The notes below the pieces were generated by a model. That model was not told where the DNA came from. It made no database searches and was given only the letters and a program-made list of their open reading frames with translations. A stretch of DNA of 64,000 bases from Rhizobiales bacterium dw_265. Lineage in GTDB: Bacteria; Pseudomonadota; Alphaproteobacteria; Micropepsales; Micropepsaceae. Within the stretch, counting starts at the first letter, position 1; every line of letters starts with the position of its first letter. Below, piece after piece: positions 7,966 through 16,477 of this stretch. Both the position numbers and the translations under genes were made by a program. The DNA lies in NCBI GenBank assembly GCA_018449595.1, contig JAAVUU010000003.1, positions 124,001 to 188,000 of the forward strand, in the 5' to 3' direction.

Positions 7966-8093
7966 GAGAACAAACAGAGGGCTATTTCCGCCCGGAGTCC
8001 AGCCGCAGGTTTGCTGTGGTTTGACCTGGTCCTCGACGTCCTGCGGCATGCTATCAAGACCATCAACCTCTGTGGCCGCCCCGGGAGACTTTC

Positions 8094-9587
8094 TTGTCTG
8101 ATGCCAATAGTTCGTCCGATCCGCGTCTCTCCGCGGTCAAGCGTCTTGTTCCCTGGCTGGTCGCGGTCGCCTTCTTCATGGAATCGCTCGACACCACCAT
8201 CCTGAACACCGCGGTCCCCGCCATTTCCAAGGCCCTTTCGGTCACGCCGCTGAGCATGAAATCCGTGCTGGCGAGTTATACCCTCAGCCTCGCCGTCTTC
8301 ATTCCCATCAGCGGCTGGATGGCGGACAGGTTCGGGACCCGGCGGGTTTTCGCCGCCGCCATCGGGCTTTTCACCCTTGGCTCGGTCCTGTGCGGACTGT
8401 CCGGCAATATCCACCTGCTGGTTGCCTGCCGGGTCCTGCAAGGCTGCGGCGGCGCCATGATGGTGCCCGTGGGGCGGCTCACTTTGGTTCGCACCTTCGC
8501 CAAATCCGAATTGATCCGCGCCATGAGCTTTGTCGCCATACCAAGCCTGATCGGCCCGATGCTGGGCCCGCTCGCGGGCGGCTTCATCGTCGCCTATCTC
8601 CACTGGCGCGCGATTTTCTTCGTCAACCTGCCCATCGGCATCCTGGGGCTGTGCCTGGTCTATTGGCGCCTGCCGGATTATCGCGAAAATAACGTCCAGC
8701 CGATGGACGTGCAGGGGCTGATCCTGTTCGGCTCCGGCATCGCCCTGCTTTCCTATGTGCTGGAGATATTCGGCGAGCATGCCCTGGGCACCACCGAAGT
8801 GCTGGGCCTGCTGGCGGTCTCGCTGATACTTCTGTTCGGCTATGGGCTTCACGCCGTCCAGACGGATTTCCCGCTGCTGGACATGACGCTGTTCCGAATC
8901 CGCACCTTCGCGGCTTCGGTCAGCGGCAGCTTTTTCACCCGGCTGGGCATTGGCGGCGTGCCGTTCCTGCTGCCGCTTCTCTACCAGGTCGGCCTGGGCT
9001 ATACGCCGATCCAGTCGGGGCTTCTGATCATGCCGCAGGCCTTCGCCGCCATGAGCACCAAGGCCATCCTGCCGAAGGTGCTGGCGAAGGCGGGGTACCG
9101 CACGGTGCTGGTTACGAACACGGTCGCGATCGGCGTCGTCCTGATGCTGTTCGCCACCATCACGCCGTCCACGCCCTTATGGCTGATCGTCATCCAGGCC
9201 CTGTCCTTCGGCGCCCTGACCTCCCTGCAATATACCAGCATGAATACGCTGGTATATGCCGATGTCCCGGCGACACGCACCAGCGGCGCAAGCTCGCTGG
9301 CCAGCACCACGCAGCAGCTTTCCATCAGTTTCGGCGTCGCGGCCGCGGGCCTGATCGCCGTGTTTTTCGTGCCGGACGCCTTGCGCAACAGCCCCGCCCG
9401 GATGCTGGGCGGGCTTCATCTTGCGTTCCTGGTGCTTGGCGGCTTCACGATCCTGTCCACCGTCATCTTCGCCACCCTGAGGCGCAACGATGGGGCGGAC
9501 GAAGCCCGGCCCAAAACCTCGATGCTGGCGGAATCGCCGACGTTGGTGACCGCCGAGCCCGGCGCGGCGGTCACACAACAGCCGTGA
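8094..9587 (+). CDS. MFS multidrug efflux transporter, DHA2 (EmrB/QacA) type
   Basis: A 497-residue transporter with about 14 membrane helices. The DHA2 marks are LDTTILNTAVPAI in helix 1, motif A (GWMADRFGTRRVF) after helix 2, and a motif C-like GPMLGPLAGG in helix 5. These transporters expel drugs or dyes in exchange for protons. The start is TTG at 8094, supported by GGGAG about six bases upstream and by the normal distance to helix 1. The C-terminal 25 residues are polar and probably cytoplasmic. It is divergent from an SDR gene, and no membrane-fusion partner is nearby. A second DHA2 paralogue is at 59.8 kb. Confidence 0.88.
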   Translation: MSDANSSSDPRLSAVKRLVPWLVAVAFFMESLDTTILNTAVPAISKALSVTPLSMKSVLASYTLSLAVFIPISGWMADRFGTRRVFAAAIGLFTLGSVLCGLSGNIHLLVACRVLQGCGGAMMVPVGRLTLVRTFAKSELIRAMSFVAIPSLIGPMLGPLAGGFIVAYLHWRAIFFVNLPIGILGLCLVYWRLPDYRENNVQPMDVQGLILFGSGIALLSYVLEIFGEHALGTTEVLGLLAVSLILLFGYGLHAVQTDFPLLDMTLFRIRTFAASVSGSFFTRLGIGGVPFLLPLLYQVGLGYTPIQSGLLIMPQAFAAMSTKAILPKVLAKAGYRTVLVTNTVAIGVVLMLFATITPSTPLWLIVIQALSFGALTSLQYTSMNTLVYADVPATRTSGASSLASTTQQLSISFGVAAAGLIAVFFVPDALRNSPARMLGGLHLAFLVLGGFTILSTVIFATLRRNDGADEARPKTSMLAESPTLVTAEPGAAVTQQP

Positions 9588-9611
9588 CTTATTGTTTTCG
9601 GCGGCGCCGCA

Positions 9612-10580
9612 TCAGAAGGTCTCGCCGACCATCGCTTCGCTTTTCGCCCACAGCGCCTTGGCGTGTTCGCCGTCCAGCGCATAAGGCCGCACGCCGGGGC
9701 TGGTGGGGCCGATCAGGGCCTCCGTCACCTGCGACACCTGGCAGTTCTCGCAATAGCGCCCGCCCACCGCATCGGCGGAGGCGACGAAACCGGCCCACAC
9801 CGAAGTGGCGGCGCCCTGCGGGATTGTCTTGAACTGGAAGGGCGGCTGGCCGCTGGCGGCCAGCTGGTCATTGATATGGGCGACCATCGCCTCCAGTTCG
9901 CCGGGCTGCATATGGCGGCCCAGCTCGGTCTGGATGCCGCCGGGATGCAGCGCCGTGGCGCGCACCCCATGCTCCCGGTGGCGGCGATCGAATTCCACCG
10001 CGAACAGGATGTTCGCCGTCTTGGAGCGGCCATAGGCGACCATCGGGTCATAGGGCGTGTGTTCGAACCCCGGATCGTCCAGGTCCACATCGGAATAGCG
10101 GTGGCCGGAGGACGCCACATTCACCAGCCGTCCGCCGGGCGCGATCAGCGACGCGATGCGGTTGACCAGCACGAAATGGCCCAGGTGATTGGTGCCGAAC
10201 TGGGTTTCAAAACCGTCGGCGGTGTGGCCGAAAGGCGTGCGCATGACGCCGGCATTGGCGATCACCACGTCAAAGGGCCGCCCGTCGGCCAGCAGGGCAT
10301 CGGCGCAGGCGCGCACGCTTTTCAGCGAGGCCAGGTCCAGTTCCACCAGCGAAAGCCCGCCGCCGTTGGCGGCCTGTTCGCGGACTTCGGCGGTGGCCCG
10401 TTCGGCCTTGGCGAGATCGCGGGCCGCGCCCACCACCTGCGCCCCATGCGCGGCCAGGGCGCGGGCCGTCTCCACCCCCAGTCCGGCCGAGACGCCGGTG
10501 ACGAGCACACGCTTGCCCTTGAGATCGATGCCCTGCAGGACGTCGTCGGTGGTGGATGTGGCGCCAAAAGATGCGGTCAT
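9612..10580 (-). CDS. SDR family NAD(P)-dependent oxidoreductase
   Basis: A 322-residue SDR of the retinol-dehydrogenase-like subgroup: TGVSAGLG at 28-35, ANAGV at 108-112, VASSGHR with the catalytic serine near 158, and YGRSK with Tyr183 and Lys187. The insert after the serine (DVDLDDPGFEHTPYDP) and the C-terminal ALWAKSEAMVG are typical of this subgroup. ATG 10580 is preceded by AAGGAG seven bases upstream, so the start is firm. It is divergently transcribed from a TetR-type regulator with 126 bases between, which suggests that the regulator controls it in response to a small hydrophobic ligand. Substrate unknown. Confidence 0.88.
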   Translation of the reverse strand: MTASFGATSTTDDVLQGIDLKGKRVLVTGVSAGLGVETARALAAHGAQVVGAARDLAKAERATAEVREQAANGGGLSLVELDLASLKSVRACADALLADGRPFDVVIANAGVMRTPFGHTADGFETQFGTNHLGHFVLVNRIASLIAPGGRLVNVASSGHRYSDVDLDDPGFEHTPYDPMVAYGRSKTANILFAVEFDRRHREHGVRATALHPGGIQTELGRHMQPGELEAMVAHINDQLAASGQPPFQFKTIPQGAATSVWAGFVASADAVGGRYCENCQVSQVTEALIGPTSPGVRPYALDGEHAKALWAKSEAMVGETF

Positions 10581-10677
10581 GACAAACTCCTTGTTGCAGA
10601 ATGGGTGCACCGCTCCCCGCGCGCCGGTTGTTCGCCGGCCCGCCGTGGCGTAAGAGGAGGATGCCTCCAGTTATATA

Positions 10678-10692
10678 CGGAGGAGCCCTCCG
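10678..10692. promoter_or_regulatory. Inverted repeat between SDR and TetR genes, likely operator
   Basis: CGGAGG-AGC-CCTCCG is a perfect 6-bp inverted repeat with a three-base centre, placed in the divergent promoter region just before the TetR start. TetR-family regulators usually bind such sites and repress both genes. The preceding TTATATA (10671-10677) may be a -10-like element. Confidence 0.5.
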
Positions 10693-10706
10693 CTTTCAAG
10701 GGTGCT

Positions 10707-11276
10707 GTGACCGAGAAAACCAGACCCGTCCGCAAGGCCCGCGCCGATGCCCAGCGCAACCGCGCCCTGTTGCTGGATGCCGCCAAGGCGGTGTTCGCCG
10801 CAAAAGGCGCCGCCGCCAGCCTGGAGGAGATCGCGCGGGCCGCGGGCGTGGGTATCGGCACGCTCTACCGCCATTTCCCCACCCGCGACGCGCTGGTCGC
10901 GGCGGTCTATCGCAACGAGACCGGGCGGCTTGCCGCCGCCGCCGCGCGCCTGGCCAAGCGCCATCCGCCGGTCAAGGCGCTGCGCGAATGGCTGCTGGTG
11001 TTCGTGGACTATCTGGCCGCCAAGCGCGGCATGGCGGAGGTGCTGGGCTCGATTTCCGGCGGCGCCTCGGCGCTCTATGCCGAATCCGGGGCGCAGATGA
11101 AGGACGCCATCGCGCGACTGGTGGCGCGCGCCGCCGAAAGCGGCGAGCTTCACCTCGACATGGAGCCGCTGGACCTGCTGCGCGCCATTTCCAGCGTTAC
11201 CGGCGCGGAGCCCGAAAGCAAACGCGCCGCCAAAAGCCTGGTGGATATCCTGATCGCCGGAATGCGGGCGCGGTAG
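10707..11276 (+). CDS. TetR/AcrR family transcriptional regulator
   Basis: A 189-residue regulator. A basic N-terminal arm (TEKTRPVRKARADAQRNR) leads to a TetR helix-turn-helix at about residues 20-60: LLLDAAKAVFAAKG, SLEEIARAAGVGIGTLYRHFPTRDAL. The C-terminal ligand domain is poorly conserved, as usual. The GTG start at 10707 gives a normal N-terminus although its Shine-Dalgarno is weak (AAGG very close). It sits back-to-back with the SDR gene and next to a perfect inverted repeat, the classic arrangement for a local repressor. The long open frame upstream of the start is antisense to the SDR gene and is not part of the protein. Confidence 0.85.
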   Translation: MTEKTRPVRKARADAQRNRALLLDAAKAVFAAKGAAASLEEIARAAGVGIGTLYRHFPTRDALVAAVYRNETGRLAAAAARLAKRHPPVKALREWLLVFVDYLAAKRGMAEVLGSISGGASALYAESGAQMKDAIARLVARAAESGELHLDMEPLDLLRAISSVTGAEPESKRAAKSLVDILIAGMRAR

Positions 11277-11277
11277 A

Positions 11278-11808
11278 TTACGGCCTGGACTGGGTGGGGA
11301 ATTCCAGCGCCCCGGCATAGCCCAGTTCCTTGATCTGCCGGGTCAGCCTTTCCACCAGCGCCGCCGCGGGATGGGGATCGCGGGTGTAGAGATTGACCGC
11401 CTTCATGTCGGCATTGGCGAAGATCGCCCAGCCCTCGGCATGATCCAGCACCCAGAATTCGCGGCTCACCGGAATGCCCAGGAAGATATGATAGGTGGCA
11501 TCGACCTTGGTGTTCTGTCCGGGGTTGAGGATTTTCAAAGACCCGGTCAGCACCTCTTCCTTGCCGTCCGGGGTCTTGTCGCGGCAGGCGTCGCGCTCGG
11601 ACAGCGCGCCATCCCTGGTCAGGAAATCGGTGGTGCCGGCGACGCAGCCGTCGCTGAAGCTTTTGGGCGTGCGGCCGATTTCGTACCAGCGCCCGGCATA
11701 GAAACTGGCCGCGTCAACCGGCCTGGCGGGCTCGGGCGCCTTGGGGGCGTCGGCGGCGGAGGCGATGCCGCCGGTCAGGAGGAGGGCGATCAGGGCGGGG
11801 GCTTTCAT
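11278..11808 (-). CDS. Lipocalin family protein (Blc-like)
   Basis: A 176-residue exported lipocalin. The signal peptide (residues 1-18, ALIALLLTGGIASA) is followed by the lipocalin GxW signature in FYAGRWYEIGRTP (about 36-48) and by Blc-type later motifs: VDATYHIFLG, REFWVLDHAEGWAIF and NLYTRDP. Bacterial lipocalins of this type bind fatty acids or lysophospholipids at the envelope. Here no lipobox cysteine is evident, so it is probably periplasmic rather than outer-membrane anchored. ATG 11808 has GGAGA upstream. The 3' end lies one base from that of the TetR gene (convergent). Confidence 0.82.
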   Translation of the reverse strand: MKAPALIALLLTGGIASAADAPKAPEPARPVDAASFYAGRWYEIGRTPKSFSDGCVAGTTDFLTRDGALSERDACRDKTPDGKEEVLTGSLKILNPGQNTKVDATYHIFLGIPVSREFWVLDHAEGWAIFANADMKAVNLYTRDPHPAAALVERLTRQIKELGYAGALEFPTQSRP

Positions 11809-11926
11809 GTCATGTCTCCGCTGGCGGGAACGAAAGCGTCGCTGAAAGCCGCGACGTCCCATTCAAACCATGCCATAGCGGTTACACAACAAGGAAGGCG
11901 TCGGTTTCGCCCGCCAACAGGCCGCG

Positions 11927-12394
11927 CTACTTGCCCGGCTCGCGCAGCAGCAGGCCGAGCGGCCAGAGCGGGCCGACGGGAATAAGTTCAAACACCATCA
12001 TGCCCCTCTGGCCCAGCGGCAGCGCCTCGAGCAGCCTGTGGGCCTCGGCCGGATCGGTCACATTCATCAGGAAAACCGCGCCCGAGCCGTCGGTCTTGGC
12101 GAACCATTGATCGATCTTGCCGTCCAGCATCAGACGCATGGTGTCGCGCGCCTCGAACGGCATGACGGGGGTCCGGGCCTCGGGCGTGGCCTTGGCCGTC
12201 CAGCTGCCGATCGCCAACACCTTGGTGGTCAGGGCCTTGGCCGCATTCATCTCGGCCTCGCCGGTCGTGGATCTTTCATGCGGCATGGCCATCGAATCCT
12301 TGTTGGGTCGGGTTTCCTGGGCCAGGACGGCTCCGGGGATAATCACCAGGGCGGCCGCGAGACAAGGACCGGCAAGGCCGAAGAGAGTTTTCAT
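11927..12394 (-). CDS. Exported dimeric alpha/beta-barrel-like protein, function unknown
   Basis: A 155-residue protein: signal peptide (1-25, ending VLAQ), a polar linker, then a domain (50-150) with LMLDGKIDQWFAKTDGSGAVFLMNVTDPAEA followed by LLEALPL and MVFELIPVGPL. The beta-alpha-beta pattern recalls muconolactone-isomerase/YciI-like dimeric alpha-beta barrels, but no catalytic residues can be named. It follows the alpha/beta hydrolase with an ATGA overlap, so the two are translationally coupled. AAGGGA lies about ten bases before the start codon. Confidence 0.65.
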   Translation of the reverse strand: MKTLFGLAGPCLAAALVIIPGAVLAQETRPNKDSMAMPHERSTTGEAEMNAAKALTTKVLAIGSWTAKATPEARTPVMPFEARDTMRLMLDGKIDQWFAKTDGSGAVFLMNVTDPAEAHRLLEALPLGQRGMMVFELIPVGPLWPLGLLLREPGK

Positions 12395-13260
12395 GACAGC
12401 AATTCCCTTGCGACCAGTTCCGGCTCGTCGGATTGCAGCCAATGTCCCGCCGGAACGGGATGAAAGCTTCCATGCTTGAAACGGGAGGCGCGTTCCCTGC
12501 CCAGGGCCGGGCCGAGATAGGGGTCATATTCACCCCACACCACCTTGACCCGCATGTTCAGCGCCGCCACCAGCGGCAGACGCGCCGTGTTGCGCCGCAG
12601 TTCGTCATAAAACTGTGCCGCCAGTTGCACGAAGGCAGGCCCGGAACCCGGCTGGCGGATGAAATTGTCTCCGATCAGCGGCGCCATGAAGGCCTTGAAA
12701 TGGGCTTTCTGGTGCGGCGGCAGCGGCGTTTCGAAACCCAGGCGCTGCCAGTCGAGCAGCCAGCCGAACTGGATGGGACTTTGCGCGATTGCCAGCGCCA
12801 GGGCCTTCAGGCCGGGCTCGGCGAACAGCACGATCATCTCCGGCCAGACATTGAGGGGCGTGTCGTCGAAGGCGGAGTTGAGGATGCAGAGGGACTGTAC
12901 CTTTTGCGGATGCGCGACAGCGAAATTGATCGCCACCAGTCCGGAGGAATCGTGGGGAACCAGCACCAGCTCGCCCAAGTCCAGGGTCTCGACCACCGCT
13001 TCCAGGTCTTCCAGCTGTTGCGCGAAACTGTAGGCCGCGCCCGCGGGTTTGTCGGAGGCGCCAAAGCCCAGGAAATCGAATGTGACCGTGCGCCGGCCCG
13101 CCCGCACCAGATGCGGGATCAGATCGTCATAGATGCCCTGATTGTCGGGGAAGCCATGCATCATCACAAAAGCCGGGCCGGCGCCCTCAAAATCGCGCAC
13201 ATGGATATTGCCCTGCCGCGTGCGGACGCTGTGCGGGACGAATGGTGGAACGGCGGTCAT
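12391..13260 (-). CDS. Alpha/beta hydrolase, epoxide hydrolase/haloalkane dehalogenase-like
   Basis: A 289-residue alpha/beta hydrolase. The HGFP oxyanion motif is at about 37-40. The nucleophile elbow reads VPHDSSG, where haloalkane dehalogenases and epoxide hydrolases have xHDWGG, so the nucleophile is probably the aspartate rather than a serine; the serine following it leaves an esterase role possible. The predicted base is the late histidine in PAGHWL, again as in that family. Shine-Dalgarno AAGGAGG precedes ATG 13260. It is followed by the overlapping exported gene and preceded by an AraC regulator on the same strand, which may control it. Confidence 0.8.
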   Translation of the reverse strand: MTAVPPFVPHSVRTRQGNIHVRDFEGAGPAFVMMHGFPDNQGIYDDLIPHLVRAGRRTVTFDFLGFGASDKPAGAAYSFAQQLEDLEAVVETLDLGELVLVPHDSSGLVAINFAVAHPQKVQSLCILNSAFDDTPLNVWPEMIVLFAEPGLKALALAIAQSPIQFGWLLDWQRLGFETPLPPHQKAHFKAFMAPLIGDNFIRQPGSGPAFVQLAAQFYDELRRNTARLPLVAALNMRVKVVWGEYDPYLGPALGRERASRFKHGSFHPVPAGHWLQSDEPELVARELLS

Positions 13261-13338
13261 GCGATCCTCCTTGGCGCCCGGCATTGGAAGACGGAAAGCA
13301 GGACGCGCGATTGTATAAAACCAACCTGATTTGAAAAA

Positions 13339-14241
13339 TCAGTGCGGCCGGCGAAGCCGCCGCCAGCGGCCGGGGGCCAGGCCATAGAAGCGGGCAAAGA
13401 CGCGCGTCAGATGGCTCTGGTCGACGAAGCCGCAGGCGATCGCGATCTGCGCCAGTTCAAGTTCGCCGTTCCACAACAGGGCCTTGGCCTGTTCCGCTCT
13501 TTTTCTCATCAGCCATTTGTGGGGCGTCACGCCCATCGCCTGCCGGAAGGCGCGCGCGAAATAGCCGGGCGAAAGCCCGCACTCCCGCGCCAGCTGGGCA
13601 ATGGTGGGATCGCCGCCCAGATGTTCCAGGACATAGTCCAGCGTGCGGCGAAGCTGCCAGGGCGTCAGGGCGCCCGGCACGCGCCGCGGCATGGGCGTGC
13701 CGCCATAGACGTCCGTGACATGGGCGTGAAACGCCAGCGCGACATGATCGATGAACAGCGCGCTGTGCTCGCCGGGGTGCTCGACATGGCCCAGCAGGGC
13801 ATGGGCAAGCCCATGCATGACGCGATCATGGGCGCCGAGGCAGGGGACAGAGAAGCCCGGCATCCGCCGCTGGCCATTGTCGAACGCCAATTCATCAAGC
13901 GACGCCTGGGAGACGTAGAATCTGAGGATGTCGAAGGGCGTGTGAATCTGGGAGACCGGATTTTCGTTCAGGTCGAACAGGAAGGTGGCGCCCGGCGATA
14001 CCGAGGTTTTCAGCCGGTGCTTGCCGCCGATCCAAAGATCGGCGGAGATCGGACGCAGCATGACATGGAAGGAAAAGGCGTTCTCCGGCGGCACGTCCCT
14101 GGCCCGTTCGTGCCCGGCCAGGTTGCTGCGCAGCCGGGTGAAGCCGATGGGCACGAGGGATGTGGTGCGCGCCAGGACGGTCGGCGGAAGGCCAAGCCCG
14201 AACCTGTCGCCGATTATGGCGCTTTCATAGCTCGCGCGCAT
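13339..14241 (-). CDS. AraC family transcriptional regulator
   Basis: A 300-residue regulator. The C-terminal ~100 residues carry the two AraC helix-turn-helices: IAQLARECGLSPGYFARAFRQAMGVTPHKWLMRKR and then LAQIAIACGFVDQSHLTRVFARFYGLAPGRWR, ending near the C-terminus as usual. The N-terminal 180 residues form a ligand-binding region without a recognised cupin motif. An AGGCGG-like Shine-Dalgarno precedes ATG 14241. Being upstream of the hydrolase operon on the same strand, with a 78-base gap, it is a candidate local activator. Confidence 0.85.
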   Translation of the reverse strand: MRASYESAIIGDRFGLGLPPTVLARTTSLVPIGFTRLRSNLAGHERARDVPPENAFSFHVMLRPISADLWIGGKHRLKTSVSPGATFLFDLNENPVSQIHTPFDILRFYVSQASLDELAFDNGQRRMPGFSVPCLGAHDRVMHGLAHALLGHVEHPGEHSALFIDHVALAFHAHVTDVYGGTPMPRRVPGALTPWQLRRTLDYVLEHLGGDPTIAQLARECGLSPGYFARAFRQAMGVTPHKWLMRKRAEQAKALLWNGELELAQIAIACGFVDQSHLTRVFARFYGLAPGRWRRLRRPH

Positions 14242-14298
14242 GTCCGCCTGCCGCCCATGGCTCTCATGCCGCCTCGCAGGCTAGCATGCCGGCGCCGG

Positions 14299-15879
14299 TC
14301 AGGCCACCAGCGGCAGGTCGATCCAGAAGCGGGTCTGGCGGCCCGGCACGCTTTCGAAATCGATGCGGCCGCCTTGCGCCTCGACCAGCAGCTTGGCGAT
14401 GGAAAGCCCCAGCCCCGCGCCCGGCACCTGGCGCCCGACCGTGGCGGAGCGGCGGAACGGCAGGAACACCGCGCCGCGTTCGGCCTGCGGGATGCCGGGG
14501 CCGGTGTTGAGAATCTCGATGCGGCCGAAGCCGTCTTCCAGGGCACGCGCCCGCACCCGGATGGGCGAGAAATTGTCGCCATACTTGTAGGCATTGGCGA
14601 TCAGGTTGTTGAGGATCTGCGCCAGCCGCTGCGGATCGGCCTGGACCGCCAGCGCATCCTCGACGCTTTCGATCAGCACGTCCTTGCCGCCCAGGCTGGC
14701 GTCCAGGCGGATGCCGCGCACACAGGCCTCAAGGCTCAAGCCCACCACGACCCGTTCGGACTGGATGGACAAGGCGCCGGCTTCGGCCCGCGACAGGTCG
14801 AGCAGATCGTCATGCAGCCGCCGCAGCAATTCGCCGTTATGGGCGATGATGGCGGCGAATTCCGCCGCCCGCTCCGCCGGCAGCGTGCCGGATTCCAGCA
14901 TGGAACTGAAGCCGATGATGGCCGACAGCGGGCTTCGCACTTCGTGGCTGACATGGGCCAGCAGTTGCGACTTGAAGCGGCTGGCGCGCACGGCGCGGCG
15001 ATGCCGCCGCTCGATGATCGCCACATGCAGGTCGCGCTCGTTCAGCAGCATGGCGGTGCGCACGCTGACCGCGCTGGTGGTGGCGAGATAGAATTGCAGG
15101 AGCTCGACCCAGGCGATGGTGTGCGATCCCGGCAGGACGCGCACCGAAGCGAAGGCGATGGCGGCGATCACGATCAGCGCCGCGCCCGCGCCCATCAGGC
15201 GGAAGCGTGCCGCGATCGCCATGGACAGGACCATGGCCAGGAACATGGAAGGCACGCCATAGCTGAAGGCCAGCAGCGATACCGCCGTCAGCGCGGCGAA
15301 CAGGCCCAGCGCCGCCAGGAAGCGGCGCTCCAGTTTCAGCTTGGCGAACTGGCGCAGCGACACCGTCAATCCGAACGGAAACACGATCAGGGCGCCCAGG
15401 AGATTGGCCAGCAGCCAGCGCGTGCCGGTCACGACCGGATCGACGCCCTGGGTCACGGCCAGCGCCGCCGACAGCAGCGCGCCGGCCAGGGACGGCGTGA
15501 TCGCCGCGATCAGGATGAATTTCACCACCGAAGCCATGCTGGTCAGGCGCGGCATCTTCAGGTGGCGAACGGCGAGATTGCCCACCAGCACGTCCGCCAC
15601 ATTAATCAGGCTGAAACCCAGCGACAGCGCAAATGGCGTGCTGCTCAGGTAATTGGCGAGCAGCCCGGCCAGCAGGATGGCGCCCAGCATGGCGGCGTCT
15701 TCGCCACGCGAGCGCGACAGCCGCAGCAGCATCACAAAGCCGAACGCCGTGGCCGGCCAGATCGGCGAGGCGGAATGGTTGTCGCCCCAGATGAAGATGC
15801 CGCCGTAACCCAGCAGGAAAAAGCCCGCGAAGGTCGCGATGCTGACAAGAATCAGGCGGGAATCGAAACGCATCGGCAT
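14299..15879 (-). CDS. MASE1-domain sensor histidine kinase
   Basis: A 526-residue membrane histidine kinase. Residues 5-275 hold about eight membrane helices with MASE1 features (GDNHSASPIWPATAFG, then LANYLSS and LLANLLGALIVFP). A short linker leads to the HisKA H-box SHEVRSPL with phospho-acceptor His312 and to the HATPase domain (N box NNLIANAYKYGDN, G1 NTGPGIP, G2 GAGLGLSIAK). The enzyme should autophosphorylate in response to an unknown membrane signal. The start ATG 15879 removes a 29-residue non-hydrophobic in-frame lead; ATG 15873 is also possible. A one-domain response regulator is transcribed divergently 175 bases away and is the likely partner. Confidence 0.88.
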   Translation of the reverse strand: MPMRFDSRLILVSIATFAGFFLLGYGGIFIWGDNHSASPIWPATAFGFVMLLRLSRSRGEDAAMLGAILLAGLLANYLSSTPFALSLGFSLINVADVLVGNLAVRHLKMPRLTSMASVVKFILIAAITPSLAGALLSAALAVTQGVDPVVTGTRWLLANLLGALIVFPFGLTVSLRQFAKLKLERRFLAALGLFAALTAVSLLAFSYGVPSMFLAMVLSMAIAARFRLMGAGAALIVIAAIAFASVRVLPGSHTIAWVELLQFYLATTSAVSVRTAMLLNERDLHVAIIERRHRRAVRASRFKSQLLAHVSHEVRSPLSAIIGFSSMLESGTLPAERAAEFAAIIAHNGELLRRLHDDLLDLSRAEAGALSIQSERVVVGLSLEACVRGIRLDASLGGKDVLIESVEDALAVQADPQRLAQILNNLIANAYKYGDNFSPIRVRARALEDGFGRIEILNTGPGIPQAERGAVFLPFRRSATVGRQVPGAGLGLSIAKLLVEAQGGRIDFESVPGRQTRFWIDLPLVA

Positions 15880-16054
15880 GCGACCGGCCTTAGGGGAAAA
15901 ATTTCCTGATGTAAACATGTCAGTTGTAATTCTGATTGTTAAGCCAACAGGTTGCATAAAAGACACGCCGGATGGGCCGTGAAGCGGAAAACGCGCCGGC
16001 TTGGGGAAATGTTAAGCCCCGCCGGTCACGGTGGCGGCCATCCGGAGGCACGCC

Positions 16055-16477
16055 ATGAAACGCTGCATCGTCATCGCCGATGACGATCCCACCATCGTCA
16101 GCCTGGTGTCGCTGCGCCTGGGCCTGGCGCGTTACGATGTCATTTCCACCAATGACGCCATCGCCGCCGTTGCGATGGTGCGCGTCAAGGAGCCGCTGGT
16201 GGTCATACTGGATGTGCAGATGCCGGGCGGCGGCGGCCATCTTCCAGGCGGTTTGTCGGCCTTGTCGCGCCTGAAGGCCGATCCCCGGACCAGCAAGCTG
16301 CCGGTGATGATGCTGACCGGCGAACGCAACACCGAGACGGTGATGCAGGCGATGAACGGCGGCGCCGACGATTATATCGTCAAGCCGTTCGATCCCGACG
16401 TCCTGCTGGAGCGCGTTTCGCGACTGGTGAAATCCAGCGCCATGGTATGGCCGTCAGAAGCGGTCTGCGAGCTTTAA
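16055..16477 (+). CDS. Single-domain response regulator (REC only)
   Basis: A 140-residue receiver domain without output domain. The acidic pair is in ADDDP (9-12), the phospho-acceptor is Asp53 in LDVQMP, Thr88 in MLTGE, and Lys110 in VKPF. GGAGG lies upstream of ATG 16055. A loop of glycines (GGGGHLPGG) after the phosphorylation site is longer than usual. With no DNA-binding or enzymatic domain it probably acts by protein contact or in a phosphorelay with the divergent MASE1 kinase. Its stop codon shares four bases (TTAA) with the stop of the convergent HAD gene. Confidence 0.88.
   Translation: MKRCIVIADDDPTIVSLVSLRLGLARYDVISTNDAIAAVAMVRVKEPLVVILDVQMPGGGGHLPGGLSALSRLKADPRTSKLPVMMLTGERNTETVMQAMNGGADDYIVKPFDPDVLLERVSRLVKSSAMVWPSEAVCEL

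Noticed and set aside
9663..10706. N-terminal extension of the TetR frame
   Set aside because: It lies antisense to the SDR gene; the TetR fold starts at 10707 with normal length.
13342..15909. 855-codon open frame on the plus strand
   Set aside because: It runs antisense to the AraC and histidine-kinase genes; composition is rich in Arg, Gln, Gly and His without motifs.
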